From Candidatus Skiveiella danica (lineage in GTDB: Bacteria > Pseudomonadota > Gammaproteobacteria > Burkholderiales > Burkholderiaceae_C), in assembly GCA_016721925.1 (NCBI GenBank), contig JADKHE010000013.1, positions 620,001 to 684,000 on the forward strand: a DNA stretch of 64,000 nucleotides. Reading direction: 5' to 3'. Positions 38,189-49,157 of this stretch are shown here, piece by piece. Position 1 is the first letter of the stretch; each line of letters opens with the position of its first letter. The notes beneath the pieces were generated by a model. It did not search any database. It was not told the DNA's origin and worked only from the letters and a program-made list of their open reading frames with translations. A program made the position numbers and the translations under genes.

Positions 38189-38569
38189 TCAACCCTTCAG
38201 CCAGGGCCGCGGACCGCCCATGACGTGGATGTGCAGGTGATGCACCTCCTGCCCGCCCTCGGCTCCGGTGTTGACCACCACCCGGAAGCCGCCTTCCGGA
38301 TAGGGCCGGCAGCCCTGCTCCAGCGCCAGCTTCGGCGCCAGCGCCATCATGCGCCCCAGCAGGCCGACATGATCCGGCCCTGCGTGGGCCAGCGAGGGAA
38401 CATGCACTTTCGGCACCATCAGGAAATGCACCGGTGCCCAAGGGTGAATGTCGTGGAAGACGAAGACCTCGTCATCCTCATGGACCTTTTTCGAGGGAAT
38501 CTTGCCGGCGACAATCTTGCAGAAGAGGCAATTCGGATCATGGGCAGCGGATGGTCCAGCGGTCGGCAC
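38189..38569 (-). CDS. hinT: HIT-family purine nucleoside phosphoramidase (HinT-like)
   Basis: Histidine-triad hydrolase of AMP-amino conjugates. It has 126 residues from a GTG (VPTAGPSAAHDPN); no ATG is available before the conserved CLFCKIVAGKIPSKKV. The triad HLHIHVMGG is near the C terminus. It sits between the DUF4870-like gene and tatA. Confidence 0.92.
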   Translation of the reverse strand: MPTAGPSAAHDPNCLFCKIVAGKIPSKKVHEDDEVFVFHDIHPWAPVHFLMVPKVHVPSLAHAGPDHVGLLGRMMALAPKLALEQGCRPYPEGGFRVVVNTGAEGGQEVHHLHIHVMGGPRPWLKG

Positions 38570-38572
38570 GGT

Positions 38573-38935
38573 TCAGGTCTCCATCGGAAGGTCTTTGTTC
38601 ATCCGCACCATGCCCATGACGATGCGGTAGAGGAACCAGATTGAAATGACGCCCCACGCCAGCCAGCCAGGCGCCAGCAGCAGCAGCCACAGCGGCGAAG
38701 TCACGGCATACAGCACACCGGCCCACAAGACCGTGCGGATGCGGAAGCTGAAATGGGACGCCATCCAGCTGCCATCGGCATCGCCTTTCTTGACCAGATC
38801 CATGATCAGCGCCACCAGCAGAAGCGCAAGGCTGGCCTGCGCGCCCGGAAACACCGCGCCCACCGCCACGATCAGGTGCAGAAGGTAACTGACCCAGCTG
38901 ACGGTGCGCATGGAGTCGAGTTGCGAATCGTTCAT
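38573..38935 (-). CDS. Small polytopic membrane protein, DUF4870-like
   Basis: A 120-residue protein with three or four hydrophobic spans (about 15-50, 70-88 and 92-110). The fold and the [12 protein letters not shown] segment fit a DUF4870/Tic20-like family by recollection. Found in the same place between hisE and hinT in related genomes. Function unknown. The start overlaps the end of hisE by ATGA. Confidence 0.55.
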   Translation of the reverse strand: MNDSQLDSMRTVSWVSYLLHLIVAVGAVFPGAQASLALLLVALIMDLVKKGDADGSWMASHFSFRIRTVLWAGVLYAVTSPLWLLLLAPGWLAWGVISIWFLYRIVMGMVRMNKDLPMET

Positions 38936-39321
38936 TCCTGTGCCTCCCGCGCCTGGGCCTTGCGCAAGGCCTTTTCCTCGATCCCGCTGGTGCCTTCGCG
39001 GCGTTCCAGTTCGGCCACCACCTGGGCCGGAGTCAGCCCGTAGTGGGCCAGCGCGATCATCGAGTGGAACCAGAGGTCGGCCACTTCATAGATGATCTTG
39101 TTCGGGTCGCCGCCATGGTCGGCGTCCTTGGCAGCCATGACCACCTCGGTTGCCTCTTCGCCGATCTTTTTCAGGAAGGCGTCCGGCCCCTTGTGCAGCA
39201 GGCGTGCGACGTAGCTCTTTTCGGGGTCACCGCCGTTGGCGGCCTTGCGGCTCTCGATGACGGCGGCCAGACGCGCCAAAGCGTCTTCAGCATTTCGGAC
39301 CATGGAATCGTGGGAGGACAT
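38932..39321 (-). CDS. hisE: Phosphoribosyl-ATP pyrophosphatase
   Basis: Hydrolyses PR-ATP to PR-AMP in histidine synthesis. It has 129 residues from [10 protein letters not shown] (ATG at 39321); a GTG two codons upstream overlaps the hisI stop as TAGTG. The MazG-like helical motifs [16 protein letters not shown] and [12 protein letters not shown] are intact. Confidence 0.95.
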   Translation of the reverse strand: MSSHDSMVRNAEDALARLAAVIESRKAANGGDPEKSYVARLLHKGPDAFLKKIGEEATEVVMAAKDADHGGDPNKIIYEVADLWFHSMIALAHYGLTPAQVVAELERREGTSGIEEKALRKAQAREAQE

Positions 39322-39326
39322 GGGCA

Positions 39327-39716
39327 CTATCTGTAGATGGATTCGGGGTCTTCCAAGACCGGCTCGACGGTTTTCCAGCCGCCGTTGTCATAGCGCTGAA
39401 AGAAACAGCTGTGGCGCCCGGTATGGCACGCGATGCCGGGCTTGTGCCCCAGCTGCGTGACCTTGAGCAGGACCACATCGTTGTCGCAGTCCAGGCGAAT
39501 GTCGTGCACCGTCTGCACATGGCCCGACTCCTCGCCCTTGAACCACAGCTTGCCGCGCGAGCGACTGAAATACACCGCGCGGCCCAGCTCAGCGGTCTTC
39601 TGCAGGGCGTCACGGTTCATCCAGGCGAACATCAACACGTCGCCCGTCGCGGCTTCCTGCGCAATGGCCGGGACCAGCCCCTGGGCGTCCCACTTCACTT
39701 CGTCGAGCCAGTTCAT
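39327..39716 (-). CDS. hisI: Phosphoribosyl-AMP cyclohydrolase
   Basis: Opens the purine ring of PR-AMP in histidine synthesis. It has 129 residues and is separate from HisE rather than fused. The metal-binding [11 protein letters not shown] and zinc-site cysteines ([10 protein letters not shown]) are present. Confidence 0.95.
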   Translation of the reverse strand: MNWLDEVKWDAQGLVPAIAQEAATGDVLMFAWMNRDALQKTAELGRAVYFSRSRGKLWFKGEESGHVQTVHDIRLDCDNDVVLLKVTQLGHKPGIACHTGRHSCFFQRYDNGGWKTVEPVLEDPESIYR

Positions 39717-39753
39717 GGGGGAATTGTCAGTGATTTGAGGATACTTTCATTTT

Positions 39754-39791
39754 GATAGCTACTTATGACCATTCGACGATGGGGAGTGGCC
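39754..39791 (+). repeat. Dispersed intergenic repeat, copy 7
   Basis: In the hisF-hisI gap, ending 9 bases beyond the hisF stop. GATAGC-N8-ACCATTCGACGATGGGGA-GTGGCC; CCATTC pairs with GAGTGG allowing one G-T. It matches copy 6 at nearly every core base. Confidence 0.8.
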
Positions 39792-39800
39792 AGAAATGCT

Positions 39801-40580
39801 TCAAATCCGCACCGGAATGCCGCGTTCGGCCATGCGCGCCTTGGCCTGCGCCACCGTGAACTCGCCATAGTGGAAGATGCTGGCGGCCAGCACGGCATCC
39901 GCCCCGCCCGTCTGGATGCCATCGGCCAGGTGGTCCAGCGTGCCCACGCCGCCCGAGGCGATCACCGGCACGCTGACCGCGTCGCTCACAGCACGCGTCA
40001 ATTCGAGGTCAAAGCCCGCCTTGGTGCCGTCGCGGTCCATGCTGGTCAGCAGGATCTCGCCGGCGCCATGCTCAGCCATCTGCCGTGCCCAGGCCACCGC
40101 ATCTAGGCCAGTGTTCTTGCGCCCTCCGTGGCTGTAGACGTCCCAGCCTTCGCCGCGATCCAGCAGGTCGTCCCCGAAGCGGCGCTTGGCGTCGATGGCC
40201 ACCACGATGCATTGGGCGCCGTATTTGGCCGAGGCGTCGCGGATCACCTGCGGGTTGGCGATCGCCGCCGAGTTGAAGCTGGTCTTGTCGGCGCCCGCGT
40301 TGAGCAGGCGGCGCACGTCCTCGACGGTGCGCACCCCGCCGCCGACCGTCAGAGGAATGAACACCTGGCTGGCCACGGCCTCGATGATGTGCAGGATCAG
40401 GTCGCGGCCGTCGCTGGTGGCGGTGATGTCCAGGAAGGTGAGCTCGTCGGCGCCCTGGTCGTTGTAGCGCGCGGCAATCTCCACCGGGTCACCCGCGTCC
40501 CGCAATTCGACAAAATTGACGCCCTTGACCACGCGACCACCGGTCACGTCAAGGCAGGGAATGATACGTTTGGCAAGCAT
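39801..40580 (-). CDS. hisF: Imidazole glycerol phosphate synthase cyclase subunit
   Basis: Uses ammonia from HisH to close the imidazole ring and release AICAR. It has 259 residues from [12 protein letters not shown]. It is a TIM barrel with catalytic Asp in PCLDVTGG and in [13 protein letters not shown]. The 37 extra open codons upstream are not conserved. Confidence 0.96.
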   Translation of the reverse strand: MLAKRIIPCLDVTGGRVVKGVNFVELRDAGDPVEIAARYNDQGADELTFLDITATSDGRDLILHIIEAVASQVFIPLTVGGGVRTVEDVRRLLNAGADKTSFNSAAIANPQVIRDASAKYGAQCIVVAIDAKRRFGDDLLDRGEGWDVYSHGGRKNTGLDAVAWARQMAEHGAGEILLTSMDRDGTKAGFDLELTRAVSDAVSVPVIASGGVGTLDHLADGIQTGGADAVLAASIFHYGEFTVAQAKARMAERGIPVRI

Positions 40581-40641
40581 GGCGGGATTGTAGGTTGCAG
40601 ACCATGGCAGCCCGCTCGCCGGACCGGGTCGGCGCCCGCCG

Positions 40642-41583
40642 TCAAAGCACGGTGAGACGCTGCCAGCCCTGCCAGGTCTGGCCTGCAGCAACTTCCACCG
40701 GGCTCATCACCTGCGCCGCCTCGACGCACAGCATCCGAGCAAATCCATCGGGTGGCATGTCGCCCAGACGGCCGCACCGTTCGGCGCCAGGGTTCCAGAC
40801 CACCGTATCGGCGAAGCTTGCGCTCTGGGCTATCTGCAGGCCATGCGGGCCGTCGTGCAGGGTCAACGCGGAAGGCGCGGCAGCATAGACCCGGTCGAAT
40901 TCGCCGTTGAAGCCGATGCTGCCGCTGGCCAGCCCGGTCTGGTCCGTCACCGCATTCCAGCAGCGCTGCCCCTGCAGGCCTTCGAGACGCGCGCCCGCGA
41001 TATCGTCCACCGCCAGGTACGTGTGCAGCGCCCCGGTGAACTGAAGCGGCTGCACATCGGTGTTGTCGACCTTCAGAGCAACCTGAAGGCTGCCGGGCTG
41101 CAGGCTGACCGTCAGGACGGCTTCGAATGCGTAAGGCCAGAGGGCGCGGGTACCGTCCGTCGCGCACAGCTGCAAACAGACCTGCGCGCCGTCGTCGGAC
41201 CCAGGTGGCGATATACCGGCCACCAACCTCGGCACCAGTGCCCAGGGCAGGGTACGTGCAAAACCGTGCTTCGGCAGCGTGCCGCGCGCATTGAACTGCG
41301 GGAAGCACACGGGGATACCGCCACGAATGGCCGAACGGCCGTCAAACAGCGCCCTGGGGCTCAGATAGAGACGCTCACGCCCGCCAGACTGCCAGGAGAG
41401 CACCTGCGCGCCATGTAAGGCCACAGTGACCGTGTCGCCCTGGGGAAGTGCCAGCCGAATGCAAGACTGGCCCTGAAATGGGCGGTATTCGATGCCCGGC
41501 ATGGCCAAGTCCTGGCTATTCATGCCCATGCCAGCGGGCACTTGCGGAAGGTGTGAAGACGCTGGCGCCGCGCGCTCAGCCAT
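40642..41583 (-). CDS. D-hexose-6-phosphate mutarotase (aldose-1-epimerase family)
   Basis: Predicted to interconvert alpha and beta anomers of hexose-6-phosphates (YeaD-like). It has 313 residues. The family features [34 protein letters not shown] and FARTLPW are present, with the catalytic His and Glu region ([10 protein letters not shown], then CVEAAQV) in the second half. Its ATG lies inside the end of hisA (8-base overlap), so it is translated as part of the histidine operon, an unusual guest. Confidence 0.8.
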   Translation of the reverse strand: MAERAAPASSHLPQVPAGMGMNSQDLAMPGIEYRPFQGQSCIRLALPQGDTVTVALHGAQVLSWQSGGRERLYLSPRALFDGRSAIRGGIPVCFPQFNARGTLPKHGFARTLPWALVPRLVAGISPPGSDDGAQVCLQLCATDGTRALWPYAFEAVLTVSLQPGSLQVALKVDNTDVQPLQFTGALHTYLAVDDIAGARLEGLQGQRCWNAVTDQTGLASGSIGFNGEFDRVYAAAPSALTLHDGPHGLQIAQSASFADTVVWNPGAERCGRLGDMPPDGFARMLCVEAAQVMSPVEVAAGQTWQGWQRLTVL

Positions 41584-42316
41584 TCAGCTCGTCGGCGCGC
41601 CGCTGCGCCACGGCGAAATCCAGGTCGCCGGAATAGATGGCGCGTCCGCAGATGACGCCTTCCACCCCTTCGGACTCGACCGCGCAAAGCTGCTCGATGT
41701 CGGTCATGTTCGACAGGCCGCCGGAGGCAATCACCGGGATGCTCAGCGCCTGGGCCAGGCGCACCGTGGCTTCGACGTTGATGCCAGAGAGCATGCCGTC
41801 GCGGCCGATGTCGGTATAGATGATCGATTCGACGCCCCAGTCCTCGAACTTGCGCGCCAGGTCCACCACTTCGTGGCGGGTGAGCTTGCTCCAGCCGTCG
41901 GTGGCGACCTTGCCGTCACGGGCATCGAGGCCCACGATGATGTGCCCGCCGAACGCGGTGCAGGCATCCTTGAGGAAGCCCGGGTTCTTGACCGCGGCCG
42001 TGCCGATGATGACGTAGCGCAGGCCGCCGTCGATGTATTTTTCGATGGTGTCCAAGTCACGGATGCCCCCGCCCAGCTGCACCGGGATGTCGTCACCGAC
42101 GGCCTTGAGAATCGACTTGATCGCCGCGTAATTCTGCGGTTTGCCGGCAAAGGCGCCGTTCAGGTCCACCAGATGCAGCCGGCGCGCGCCCTGTTCCACC
42201 CACTTGAGCGCCATGGCCGCGGGGTCCTCGCCAAACGTAGTGGACTGGTCCATGTCACCCTGCTTGAGGCGAACGCAGTGGCCGTCTTTGAGATCAATCG
42301 CGGGAATCAAGATCAT
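41576..42316 (-). CDS. hisA: ProFAR isomerase
   Basis: Amadori isomerase that converts ProFAR to PRFAR. It has 246 residues from [17 protein letters not shown]. It is a TIM barrel with catalytic Asp in PAIDLKDG and in [12 protein letters not shown]. About 50 extra open codons upstream are rejected. It is followed by the overlapping mutarotase gene. Confidence 0.95.
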   Translation of the reverse strand: MILIPAIDLKDGHCVRLKQGDMDQSTTFGEDPAAMALKWVEQGARRLHLVDLNGAFAGKPQNYAAIKSILKAVGDDIPVQLGGGIRDLDTIEKYIDGGLRYVIIGTAAVKNPGFLKDACTAFGGHIIVGLDARDGKVATDGWSKLTRHEVVDLARKFEDWGVESIIYTDIGRDGMLSGINVEATVRLAQALSIPVIASGGLSNMTDIEQLCAVESEGVEGVICGRAIYSGDLDFAVAQRRADELNG

Positions 42317-42362
42317 GTCAGTGGGGCATGACGCCGTGGACAAGGAGGTGAGGAGCAGGAAA

Positions 42363-43031
42363 TCAGGGGTTCCAGTGCAGGAAATTCCGGTACAGGGCCA
42401 GACCCTGGGCGGCGCTCTTCTCCGGGTGGAATTGCGTCGCAAAAATATTATCGCGTGCAATCGCGGCAGCAAAGCGTCCGCCGTAATCGGCCTCGCCCGC
42501 AGTGTGGCGTGTTTCCGACGGATGGGCGTAGAAGCTGTGCACGAAATAGAACCAGCTCGCGTCCGGCACGTCGCGCCAAACCGGGTGGACCGTGCCTTGG
42601 TGCGCCGATTGAAAGACCTGGTTCCAGCCCATCTGCGGCACCTTGTAACGGCTGCCGTCCGGTTGCATCCGGCCGGCCAGGTCGAACTTTCGCACGTCCC
42701 CCGCGATCAGGCCCAAGCCCGGTGTATCGCCTTCGGCGCTGTGTTCCAGCAGCATCTGCATGCCCACGCAGACGCCGAACAGCGGCTTCTTGGCCGCCGC
42801 ATCCAACACCGAGGCCAGCAGGCCGGACTCGCGCAGCTCGCGCATGCAGTCGGGCATCGCGCCCTGTCCGGGCAGGACGACCCGGTCGGCGTCGAGCACC
42901 TGCTGCGGACTGGCCGTGATGACCACGTCCACACCGGTGTCGGTGGCCGCGTGGATCACCGCCTGGGCCACCGAGCGCAGGTTGCCCATGCCGTAGTCCA
43001 CGACCGCCACCTTTTTTGCTACCTTGTTCAT
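42363..43031 (-). CDS. hisH: Imidazole glycerol phosphate synthase glutaminase subunit
   Basis: Class I glutamine amidotransferase supplying ammonia to HisF. It has 222 residues. [12 protein letters not shown] near the N terminus, the nucleophilic Cys88 in [11 protein letters not shown], and the His-Glu pair at the C terminus (ATQFHPEKS) are present. The start codon and first codons (MNKVA) lie inside a dispersed repeat, adding a few residues before the usual KKVAVVDYG. Confidence 0.95.
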   Translation of the reverse strand: MNKVAKKVAVVDYGMGNLRSVAQAVIHAATDTGVDVVITASPQQVLDADRVVLPGQGAMPDCMRELRESGLLASVLDAAAKKPLFGVCVGMQMLLEHSAEGDTPGLGLIAGDVRKFDLAGRMQPDGSRYKVPQMGWNQVFQSAHQGTVHPVWRDVPDASWFYFVHSFYAHPSETRHTAGEADYGGRFAAAIARDNIFATQFHPEKSAAQGLALYRNFLHWNP

Positions 43032-43066
43032 AGCAAACTATGACCTTCCGACGCTGGGATCGTGCC
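43018..43066 (+). repeat. Dispersed intergenic repeat, copy 8 (full length, overlaps hisH start)
   Basis: GCTAC-N7-ATAGC-N8-ACCTTCCGACGCTGGGAT-CGTGCC, in the hisB-hisH gap. The hisH start codon (43029-43031, minus strand) is inside it. The core variant CCTTCC reads GGAAGG on the minus strand, about 12 bases before that ATG. Confidence 0.78.
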
Positions 43067-43085
43067 TTTTTCCCTGAAAATCATG

Positions 43086-43685
43086 CTACAACGAGCCCTT
43101 CGTGGACGGAATCGTGCCCGCCGAGCGCGGATCCAGCTCCAGCGCGGCGCGCAGCGCCCGGGCAAAGGCCTTGAACACGGTTTCGGCCTGGTGGTGGGCG
43201 TTTTCGCCGCGCAGGTTGTCGATGTGCAGGGTCACGAAGGCGTGGTTGACGAAGCCCTGGAAGAACTCGAATGCCAACTGGCTGTCGAAGGTGCCGATCA
43301 TGCCGCTCTTGAACGGCACGTGCATCACCAGCCCGGGCCGGCCGGAAAAGTCGATCACCACCCGGCTGAGTGCCTCGTCCAGCGGCACATAGGCATGGCC
43401 GTAGCGGCGGATGCCCTTCTTGTCACCCACCGCCTTGGCCACCGCCTGGCCCAGCGTGATGCCCACGTCTTCGACCGTGTGGTGGCCGTCGATGTGCAGG
43501 TCGCCTTCGGCCTGGATGTCCAGGTCAATCAGCCCGTGGCGGGCGATCTGGTCCAGCATGTGGTCGAAAAAACCGATGCCGGTGGACAGCCGGGCCTGGC
43601 CGGTGCCGTCAAGGTCGACGCGGACGGTGATCCGGGTCTCGGCGGTGTTGCGGGTGACTTCGGCGGTGCGCGCGGTGGTGGTCAT
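43086..43685 (-). CDS. hisB: Imidazoleglycerol-phosphate dehydratase
   Basis: Dehydrates IGP to imidazole acetol phosphate. It has 199 residues, the monofunctional form without a phosphatase domain. Metal-binding motifs [25 protein letters not shown] and the second histidine set NDHHQAE-like [18 protein letters not shown] are present. The start overlaps the hisC stop by ATGA. Confidence 0.95.
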   Translation of the reverse strand: MTTTARTAEVTRNTAETRITVRVDLDGTGQARLSTGIGFFDHMLDQIARHGLIDLDIQAEGDLHIDGHHTVEDVGITLGQAVAKAVGDKKGIRRYGHAYVPLDEALSRVVIDFSGRPGLVMHVPFKSGMIGTFDSQLAFEFFQGFVNHAFVTLHIDNLRGENAHHQAETVFKAFARALRAALELDPRSAGTIPSTKGSL

Positions 43686-44768
43686 AGGGAGGCTTTCAGT
43701 GCCGCCAGCAGCTGCGCGTTCTCCTCGGGGGTTCCGACGGTCAGGCGCAGGCAGTTGTCCAGCAACGGGTGCATTTTAGAAACGTTCTTGACCAGCACCT
43801 TGCGCTCGCGCAGGCCGGCAAAGGTCTTCGCCGCGTCCGGCACCCGCAGCAGGATCATGTTGGCCTCGCTCTTGAAGGGGTGCGCACCCGGCAACTGGCC
43901 CAGCGCCTGGAGCAGATGGCCGCGCTGCTCGCGCAGCTCGGCCGCCTGCACCGCGAACACATCGGCATGCTCGATGGCGAACAGCGCGCACTCGTAGTTC
44001 AGCACGCTGATGTTGTAGGGCGGGCGCACCTTGTCGATCTCGGCGATCAGCGCCTTCGGGCCCATCATGTAGCCCAGCCGCACGCCGGCCAGGCCGAACT
44101 TGGAGAGCGTGCGCATCAGCAGCACATGGTGATGCCGGTGGATGCGGTCGATGTAGCTGCGGCTGGCAAAGGGCTGGTAGGCCTCGTCCATCACCACCAG
44201 GCCGCGCTGCGCGCCCTGGGCCTCGATGATCGCGCTCGATCACCGCGTCGTCCCACAGGTTGGCGGTCGGGTTGTTCGGATAGGCCAGGTAGACGATGGA
44301 CGGCTTGTGCGTGGCGATGGCGCCCAGCATGGCAGCTTCATCGAGTTCAAAGTCGGCTGTCAGCGGCACGCCGTGGAACGCCAGCCCTTGCAGCTGCGCA
44401 CTCATCGCGTACATCACGAAGCCCGGAACCGGCGCGAGGACGGAAGCACCCGGCACGTCGCAGGCCATTGCCAGCAGGGAGATCAGCTCGTCCGAGCCAT
44501 TGCCCAGCATGATGTCGAAGCCCTCGGGCATGCCGGCATAGGCGGCCAGCGCCTTGCGCAGGTCGTTCACCCGGGCATCCGGGTAGCGGTTCAGCGCGAG
44601 CGCGCCCAGGCGCTGGCCCAGTTCAACCTGCAGCGCGTGCGGCAGCGAATAGGGGTTCTCCATCGCATCGAGCTTGACCATGCCGACCGAATCCTGGATC
44701 GCATAGGCGTGCATCGATTGCACGTCCTGGCGGATCCGTTTCAGGAGTTGAGGACTGACTTCGCTCAT
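43682..44768 (-). pseudogene. hisC: Histidinol-phosphate aminotransferase, frameshifted
   Basis: PLP-dependent transaminase gene of histidine synthesis, split into two frames. The N-terminal part ([23 protein letters not shown], then [17 protein letters not shown]) runs to about residue 179. The C-terminal part ([10 protein letters not shown], then the PLP lysine in [14 protein letters not shown]) continues in another frame to the stop at 43682. Removing one base near 44231 restores [12 protein letters not shown] and a 361-residue protein of normal length. As written, the product would be 330 residues with a nonsense C terminus. It overlaps hisD and hisB by ATGA as an intact gene would. Confidence 0.9.
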
Positions 44769-46108
44769 CGGGGCACTCTCATGGGGGGCACTTCGGACAG
44801 CCGCAGCTCGGCGGCGCGGGCGTGGGCTTGCAGGCCTTCGCCATAGGCCAGTTCAGCGGCGATCAGGCCCAGTTGCTGCGCGCCCCGTTCGCTGACCTCG
44901 ATCAGGCTGCTGCGTTTCTGGAAGTCGTAGACCCCCAGTGGCGAGCTGAAACGGGCGGTGCCGCTGGTGGGCAGGACGTGGTTGGGGCCCGCGCAGTAGT
45001 CCCCCAGGCTTTCGCTGGTGTAGGCGCCCAGGAAGATCGCTCCGGCGTGGCGCAGCAGGGGCTCCCAGCGGTGCGGATCGCGGCTGGAAACCTCCAGGTG
45101 CTCGGGCGCGATACGGTTGCTGATCTCGCAGGCTTCTTCCATGCTGCGGGTCAGGATCAGCGCGCCCCGGTCGTTGAGCGAGCGGGCAATGATCTCGCGC
45201 CGCGGCATCGCGGGCAGCAGGCGGTCAATGGCGGCCTGCACCGCCTCGATGTAGGCCGCGTCCGGACACAGCAGGATGCTCTGTGCCAGCTCGTCATGTT
45301 CGGCCTGGCTGAAGAGGTCCATCGCCACCCAGTCGGCCGGCGTGCTGCCGTCGGCCAGCACCAGGATCTCGCTGGGGCCGGCGATCATGTCGATGCCGAC
45401 CGTGCCGAACACGCGCTTCTTGGCGCTGGCCACATAGGCGTTGCCGGGGCCGGTGATCTTGTCGACCTTGGGCACCGTCTCGGTCCCGTAGGCCAGCGCG
45501 GCCACGGCCTGCGCACCGCCGATGGTGAAGGCACGGGTCACGCCGGCCACATAGGCCGCCGCCAGCACCAGTGCGTTACGCTCGCCCCGGGGCGTGGGCA
45601 CCACCATGATGATTTCGCCCACGCCGGCCACATGGGCGGGGATGGCGTTCATCAGCACGCTGGACGGATAGGCGGCCTTGCCGCCGGGCACGTAGATGCC
45701 CACGCGGTCCAGCGGCGTGACCTTCTGGCCCAGCAGGCTGCCGTCGTCGTCGCGGTAACTCCAGCTTTCGCCACAGGCCTTTTTCTGCGCCTCGTGGTAG
45801 CGCCGCACCCGGCTGGCCGCCGCTTGCAGCGCTGCTTTCTGGGCTGCGGGCAAGGCGTCGAACGCGGCCTTCAGCTCCGCCTGCGTCAGCTCCAGCTCGG
45901 CCATCGAGGCGGCCGCCAGTCCGTCGAAGCGCTGGGTGTAGGCCAGCACGGCTGCATCGCCGCGCGCCTGCACATCGGACAGGATGTCGGCCACGCGCTG
46001 CTCGATCGCAGCATCGGTGTCGGCCGACCAGTGCAGGCGTGCCTTGAACGCCGCCTCAAAGGTCGGATCGGTGGTGGACAGGCGAAGAGGAGCGGCGTTC
46101 AGGCTCAT
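44765..46108 (-). CDS. hisD: Histidinol dehydrogenase
   Basis: Oxidises histidinol to histidine in two NAD-dependent steps. It has 447 residues. [20 protein letters not shown], the zinc-ligand region [13 protein letters not shown] and [16 protein letters not shown] are intact. The stop overlaps the hisC start by ATGA. Confidence 0.96.
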   Translation of the reverse strand: MSLNAAPLRLSTTDPTFEAAFKARLHWSADTDAAIEQRVADILSDVQARGDAAVLAYTQRFDGLAAASMAELELTQAELKAAFDALPAAQKAALQAAASRVRRYHEAQKKACGESWSYRDDDGSLLGQKVTPLDRVGIYVPGGKAAYPSSVLMNAIPAHVAGVGEIIMVVPTPRGERNALVLAAAYVAGVTRAFTIGGAQAVAALAYGTETVPKVDKITGPGNAYVASAKKRVFGTVGIDMIAGPSEILVLADGSTPADWVAMDLFSQAEHDELAQSILLCPDAAYIEAVQAAIDRLLPAMPRREIIARSLNDRGALILTRSMEEACEISNRIAPEHLEVSSRDPHRWEPLLRHAGAIFLGAYTSESLGDYCAGPNHVLPTSGTARFSSPLGVYDFQKRSSLIEVSERGAQQLGLIAAELAYGEGLQAHARAAELRLSEVPPMRVPR

Positions 46109-46111
46109 GGT

Positions 46112-46753
46112 TCAGGATTCGGACAAGGCGCCGGCAAAGGCGTCGATGATGGCGCGGATCGGCGCCTGTTTGAGCTTGAGCGAGGCCTGGTTCACCACCA
46201 GGCGCGAACTGATGTCCATGATGCGCTCCACCTCGACGAGCTGGTTGGCCTTCAGCGTGTTGCCGGTGGACACCAGATCGACGATGGCGTCGGCCAGCCC
46301 GGTCAGCGGCGCCAGTTCCATGCTGCCATAAAGCTTGATCAGGTCGACGTGCACGCCTTTCGTGGCGAAAAATTCGCGGGCGATGGTGGTGTATTTGGTG
46401 GCCACCGCCAGCCGCGAGCCCTGGCGGACCGCGCTCGCGTAGTCAAAGTCCGCCCGCACGGCCACGCTCATGCGGCACTTGGCGATCCGAAGGTCCAGCG
46501 GCTGGTACAGGCCCTGTCCGCCGTGCTCCAGCAGCGTGTCCTTGCCGGTCACGCCGAGATCGGCGCCACCATATTCCACATAGGTGGGCACATCGGTGGC
46601 ACGGACCAGCACCACCCGCACGCCCGGCTGGTTGGTCGGGAGAATGAGCTTGCGGGAGGTTTCCGGGTCTTCCAGCACCTCGATGCCAGCCGCTTTCAGC
46701 AGCGGCAGGGTTTCCTCGAAGATGCGGCCCTTGGACAGCGCGAGAGTGATCAT
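46112..46753 (-). CDS. hisG: ATP phosphoribosyltransferase, short form
   Basis: First enzyme of histidine synthesis. It has 213 residues, so it is the HisG-S form that lacks the C-terminal regulatory domain and needs HisZ, which is not in the window. [18 protein letters not shown] opens the protein, and [13 protein letters not shown] is the phosphate-binding motif. First gene of the his operon, 3 bases before hisD. Confidence 0.95.
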   Translation of the reverse strand: MITLALSKGRIFEETLPLLKAAGIEVLEDPETSRKLILPTNQPGVRVVLVRATDVPTYVEYGGADLGVTGKDTLLEHGGQGLYQPLDLRIAKCRMSVAVRADFDYASAVRQGSRLAVATKYTTIAREFFATKGVHVDLIKLYGSMELAPLTGLADAIVDLVSTGNTLKANQLVEVERIMDISSRLVVNQASLKLKQAPIRAIIDAFAGALSES

Positions 46754-46838
46754 GGCGCTACCTGCCGAGCCGCCTCAAAGGCAGCGCGCGCCCCCTCGGG
46801 GGGCAGTGACGTACGCGAAGCGACGAACGTGGGGGTCA
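46754..46838. repeat. GC-rich palindromic intergenic element between murA and hisG
   Basis: An 85-base gap carrying CCCCCTCGGGGGG (46791-46803) and the phrase GACGTACGCGAAGCGACGAA. From memory, elements of this composition recur in intergenic regions of Comamonadaceae genomes; this is the only copy I see here. It lies directly upstream of hisG, where a leader would be expected. Confidence 0.4.
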
Positions 46839-48122
<1,284 letters not shown>

Positions 48123-48143
48123 GAGCGTCAGTATGTGCGCCGA

Positions 48144-48395
48144 TCAGCGCGAATCAGCCGGAAGGGCGGCCCATTCGGCCGGCGTGTAGGTCTTCATTGA
48201 CAGCGCGTGAACCTCATCCGTCTTCATTCTGGCGCCCAGCGTGGCGTAGACCTGCTGGTGGCGGGCGATGGACCGACGCCCCTCGAACGCGTTGGAGACG
48301 ATGGTGGCGTACCAGTGGCGGCCGTCGCCTTCGAGCGTCAGGTGTTCGCAGGGAAGGCCTGTCGCGATGATGGATTTGAGTTCTTCAGCAGTCAT
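48144..48395 (-). CDS. BolA-family protein (IbaG-like)
   Basis: An 83-residue class II KH-fold protein. CEHLTLEGDGRHWYATIVSNAFEGRRSIARHQQVYATLG carries the BolA signature and the conserved His used to bind a shared [2Fe-2S] cluster with CGFS glutaredoxins (grxD is at 7.7 kb). Its place beside murA and the mla genes matches IbaG/YrbA of E. coli. Confidence 0.85.
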   Translation of the reverse strand: MTAEELKSIIATGLPCEHLTLEGDGRHWYATIVSNAFEGRRSIARHQQVYATLGARMKTDEVHALSMKTYTPAEWAALPADSR

Positions 48396-48401
48396 GTGGT
48401 T

Positions 48402-49157
48402 TCAACCCCGGATCTTGTAGCCGATGCGCAGCAGATGCACGGCGATGGCGCTCACGAGGAGCAGTGCGGTCCCGACGATGCCCAGGCTCAGCCAGGGCGA
48501 TACGTCGCTGACACCAAAAAAACCGTAACGGAACCCGTCAATCATGTAGAAAAACGGGTTCAGGTGACTCACACCCTGCCAAAACGGTGGCAGCGAGTGG
48601 ATGGAATAGAACACGCCGGAAAGAAACGTCATCGGCATGATGATGAAGTTCTGGAAAGCCGCCATCTGGTCGAACTTGTCCGCCCACAAGCCGGCAATCA
48701 CACCTAGGGCGCCCAGCATGGCCGCGCCGAGGACCGCAAACAGCAGCGTCCACCAGGGCGCCACAAAAGCAGGCATGCCAAAGAAGGTGGTCGCGATCAG
48801 CACGCCGGTGCCCACCAGCAGTCCGCGGACAACGGACGATCCTACGTACGCGAAGAACCAGCTCCAGTGCGACAAGGGCGTCAGCAGCACGAACACCAGA
48901 CTGCCCATGATCTTGCTCTGGACCAGACTGGACGAGCTGTTGGCAAAGGCGTTCTGCAGCACGCTCATCATCACCAGGCCCGGCACCAGGAACGCTGTGT
49001 AGCTCACCTGGCCATAGACCTTGACGTGGTCTTCCAGCACATGCCCGAAGATCAGCATGTAGAGCACGGCCGTGAGCACCGGTGCGGCCACGGTCTGGAA
49101 ACTGACCTTCCAGAAGCGCAGGATTTCCTTGTAGAACAGGGTCTGCCAGCCCGTCAT
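48402..49157 (-). CDS. ABC-2 type exporter permease (YadH-like)
   Basis: A 251-residue polytopic permease with about six spans. Helices near 20-45 and 55-80 (VSYTAFLVPGLVMMSVLQNAF) and the FLSGVFYSIHSLPP motif are typical of ABC-2 exporters. It overlaps its ATPase gene by ATGA. Substrate unknown; position between mla and murA suggests envelope material. Confidence 0.85.
   Translation of the reverse strand: MTGWQTLFYKEILRFWKVSFQTVAAPVLTAVLYMLIFGHVLEDHVKVYGQVSYTAFLVPGLVMMSVLQNAFANSSSSLVQSKIMGSLVFVLLTPLSHWSWFFAYVGSSVVRGLLVGTGVLIATTFFGMPAFVAPWWTLLFAVLGAAMLGALGVIAGLWADKFDQMAAFQNFIIMPMTFLSGVFYSIHSLPPFWQGVSHLNPFFYMIDGFRYGFFGVSDVSPWLSLGIVGTALLLVSAIAVHLLRIGYKIRG

Noticed and set aside
36487..39791. 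The repeats as ordinary intrinsic terminators
   Set aside because: Several lie upstream of genes or overlap a start codon, lack a U tract, and keep constant internal spacing unrelated to termination.
44222..44247. Programmed ribosomal frameshifting in hisC
   Set aside because: No slippery heptamer, no downstream pseudoknot evident, and HisC is not known to need frameshifting. A mutation or sequence error is simpler.
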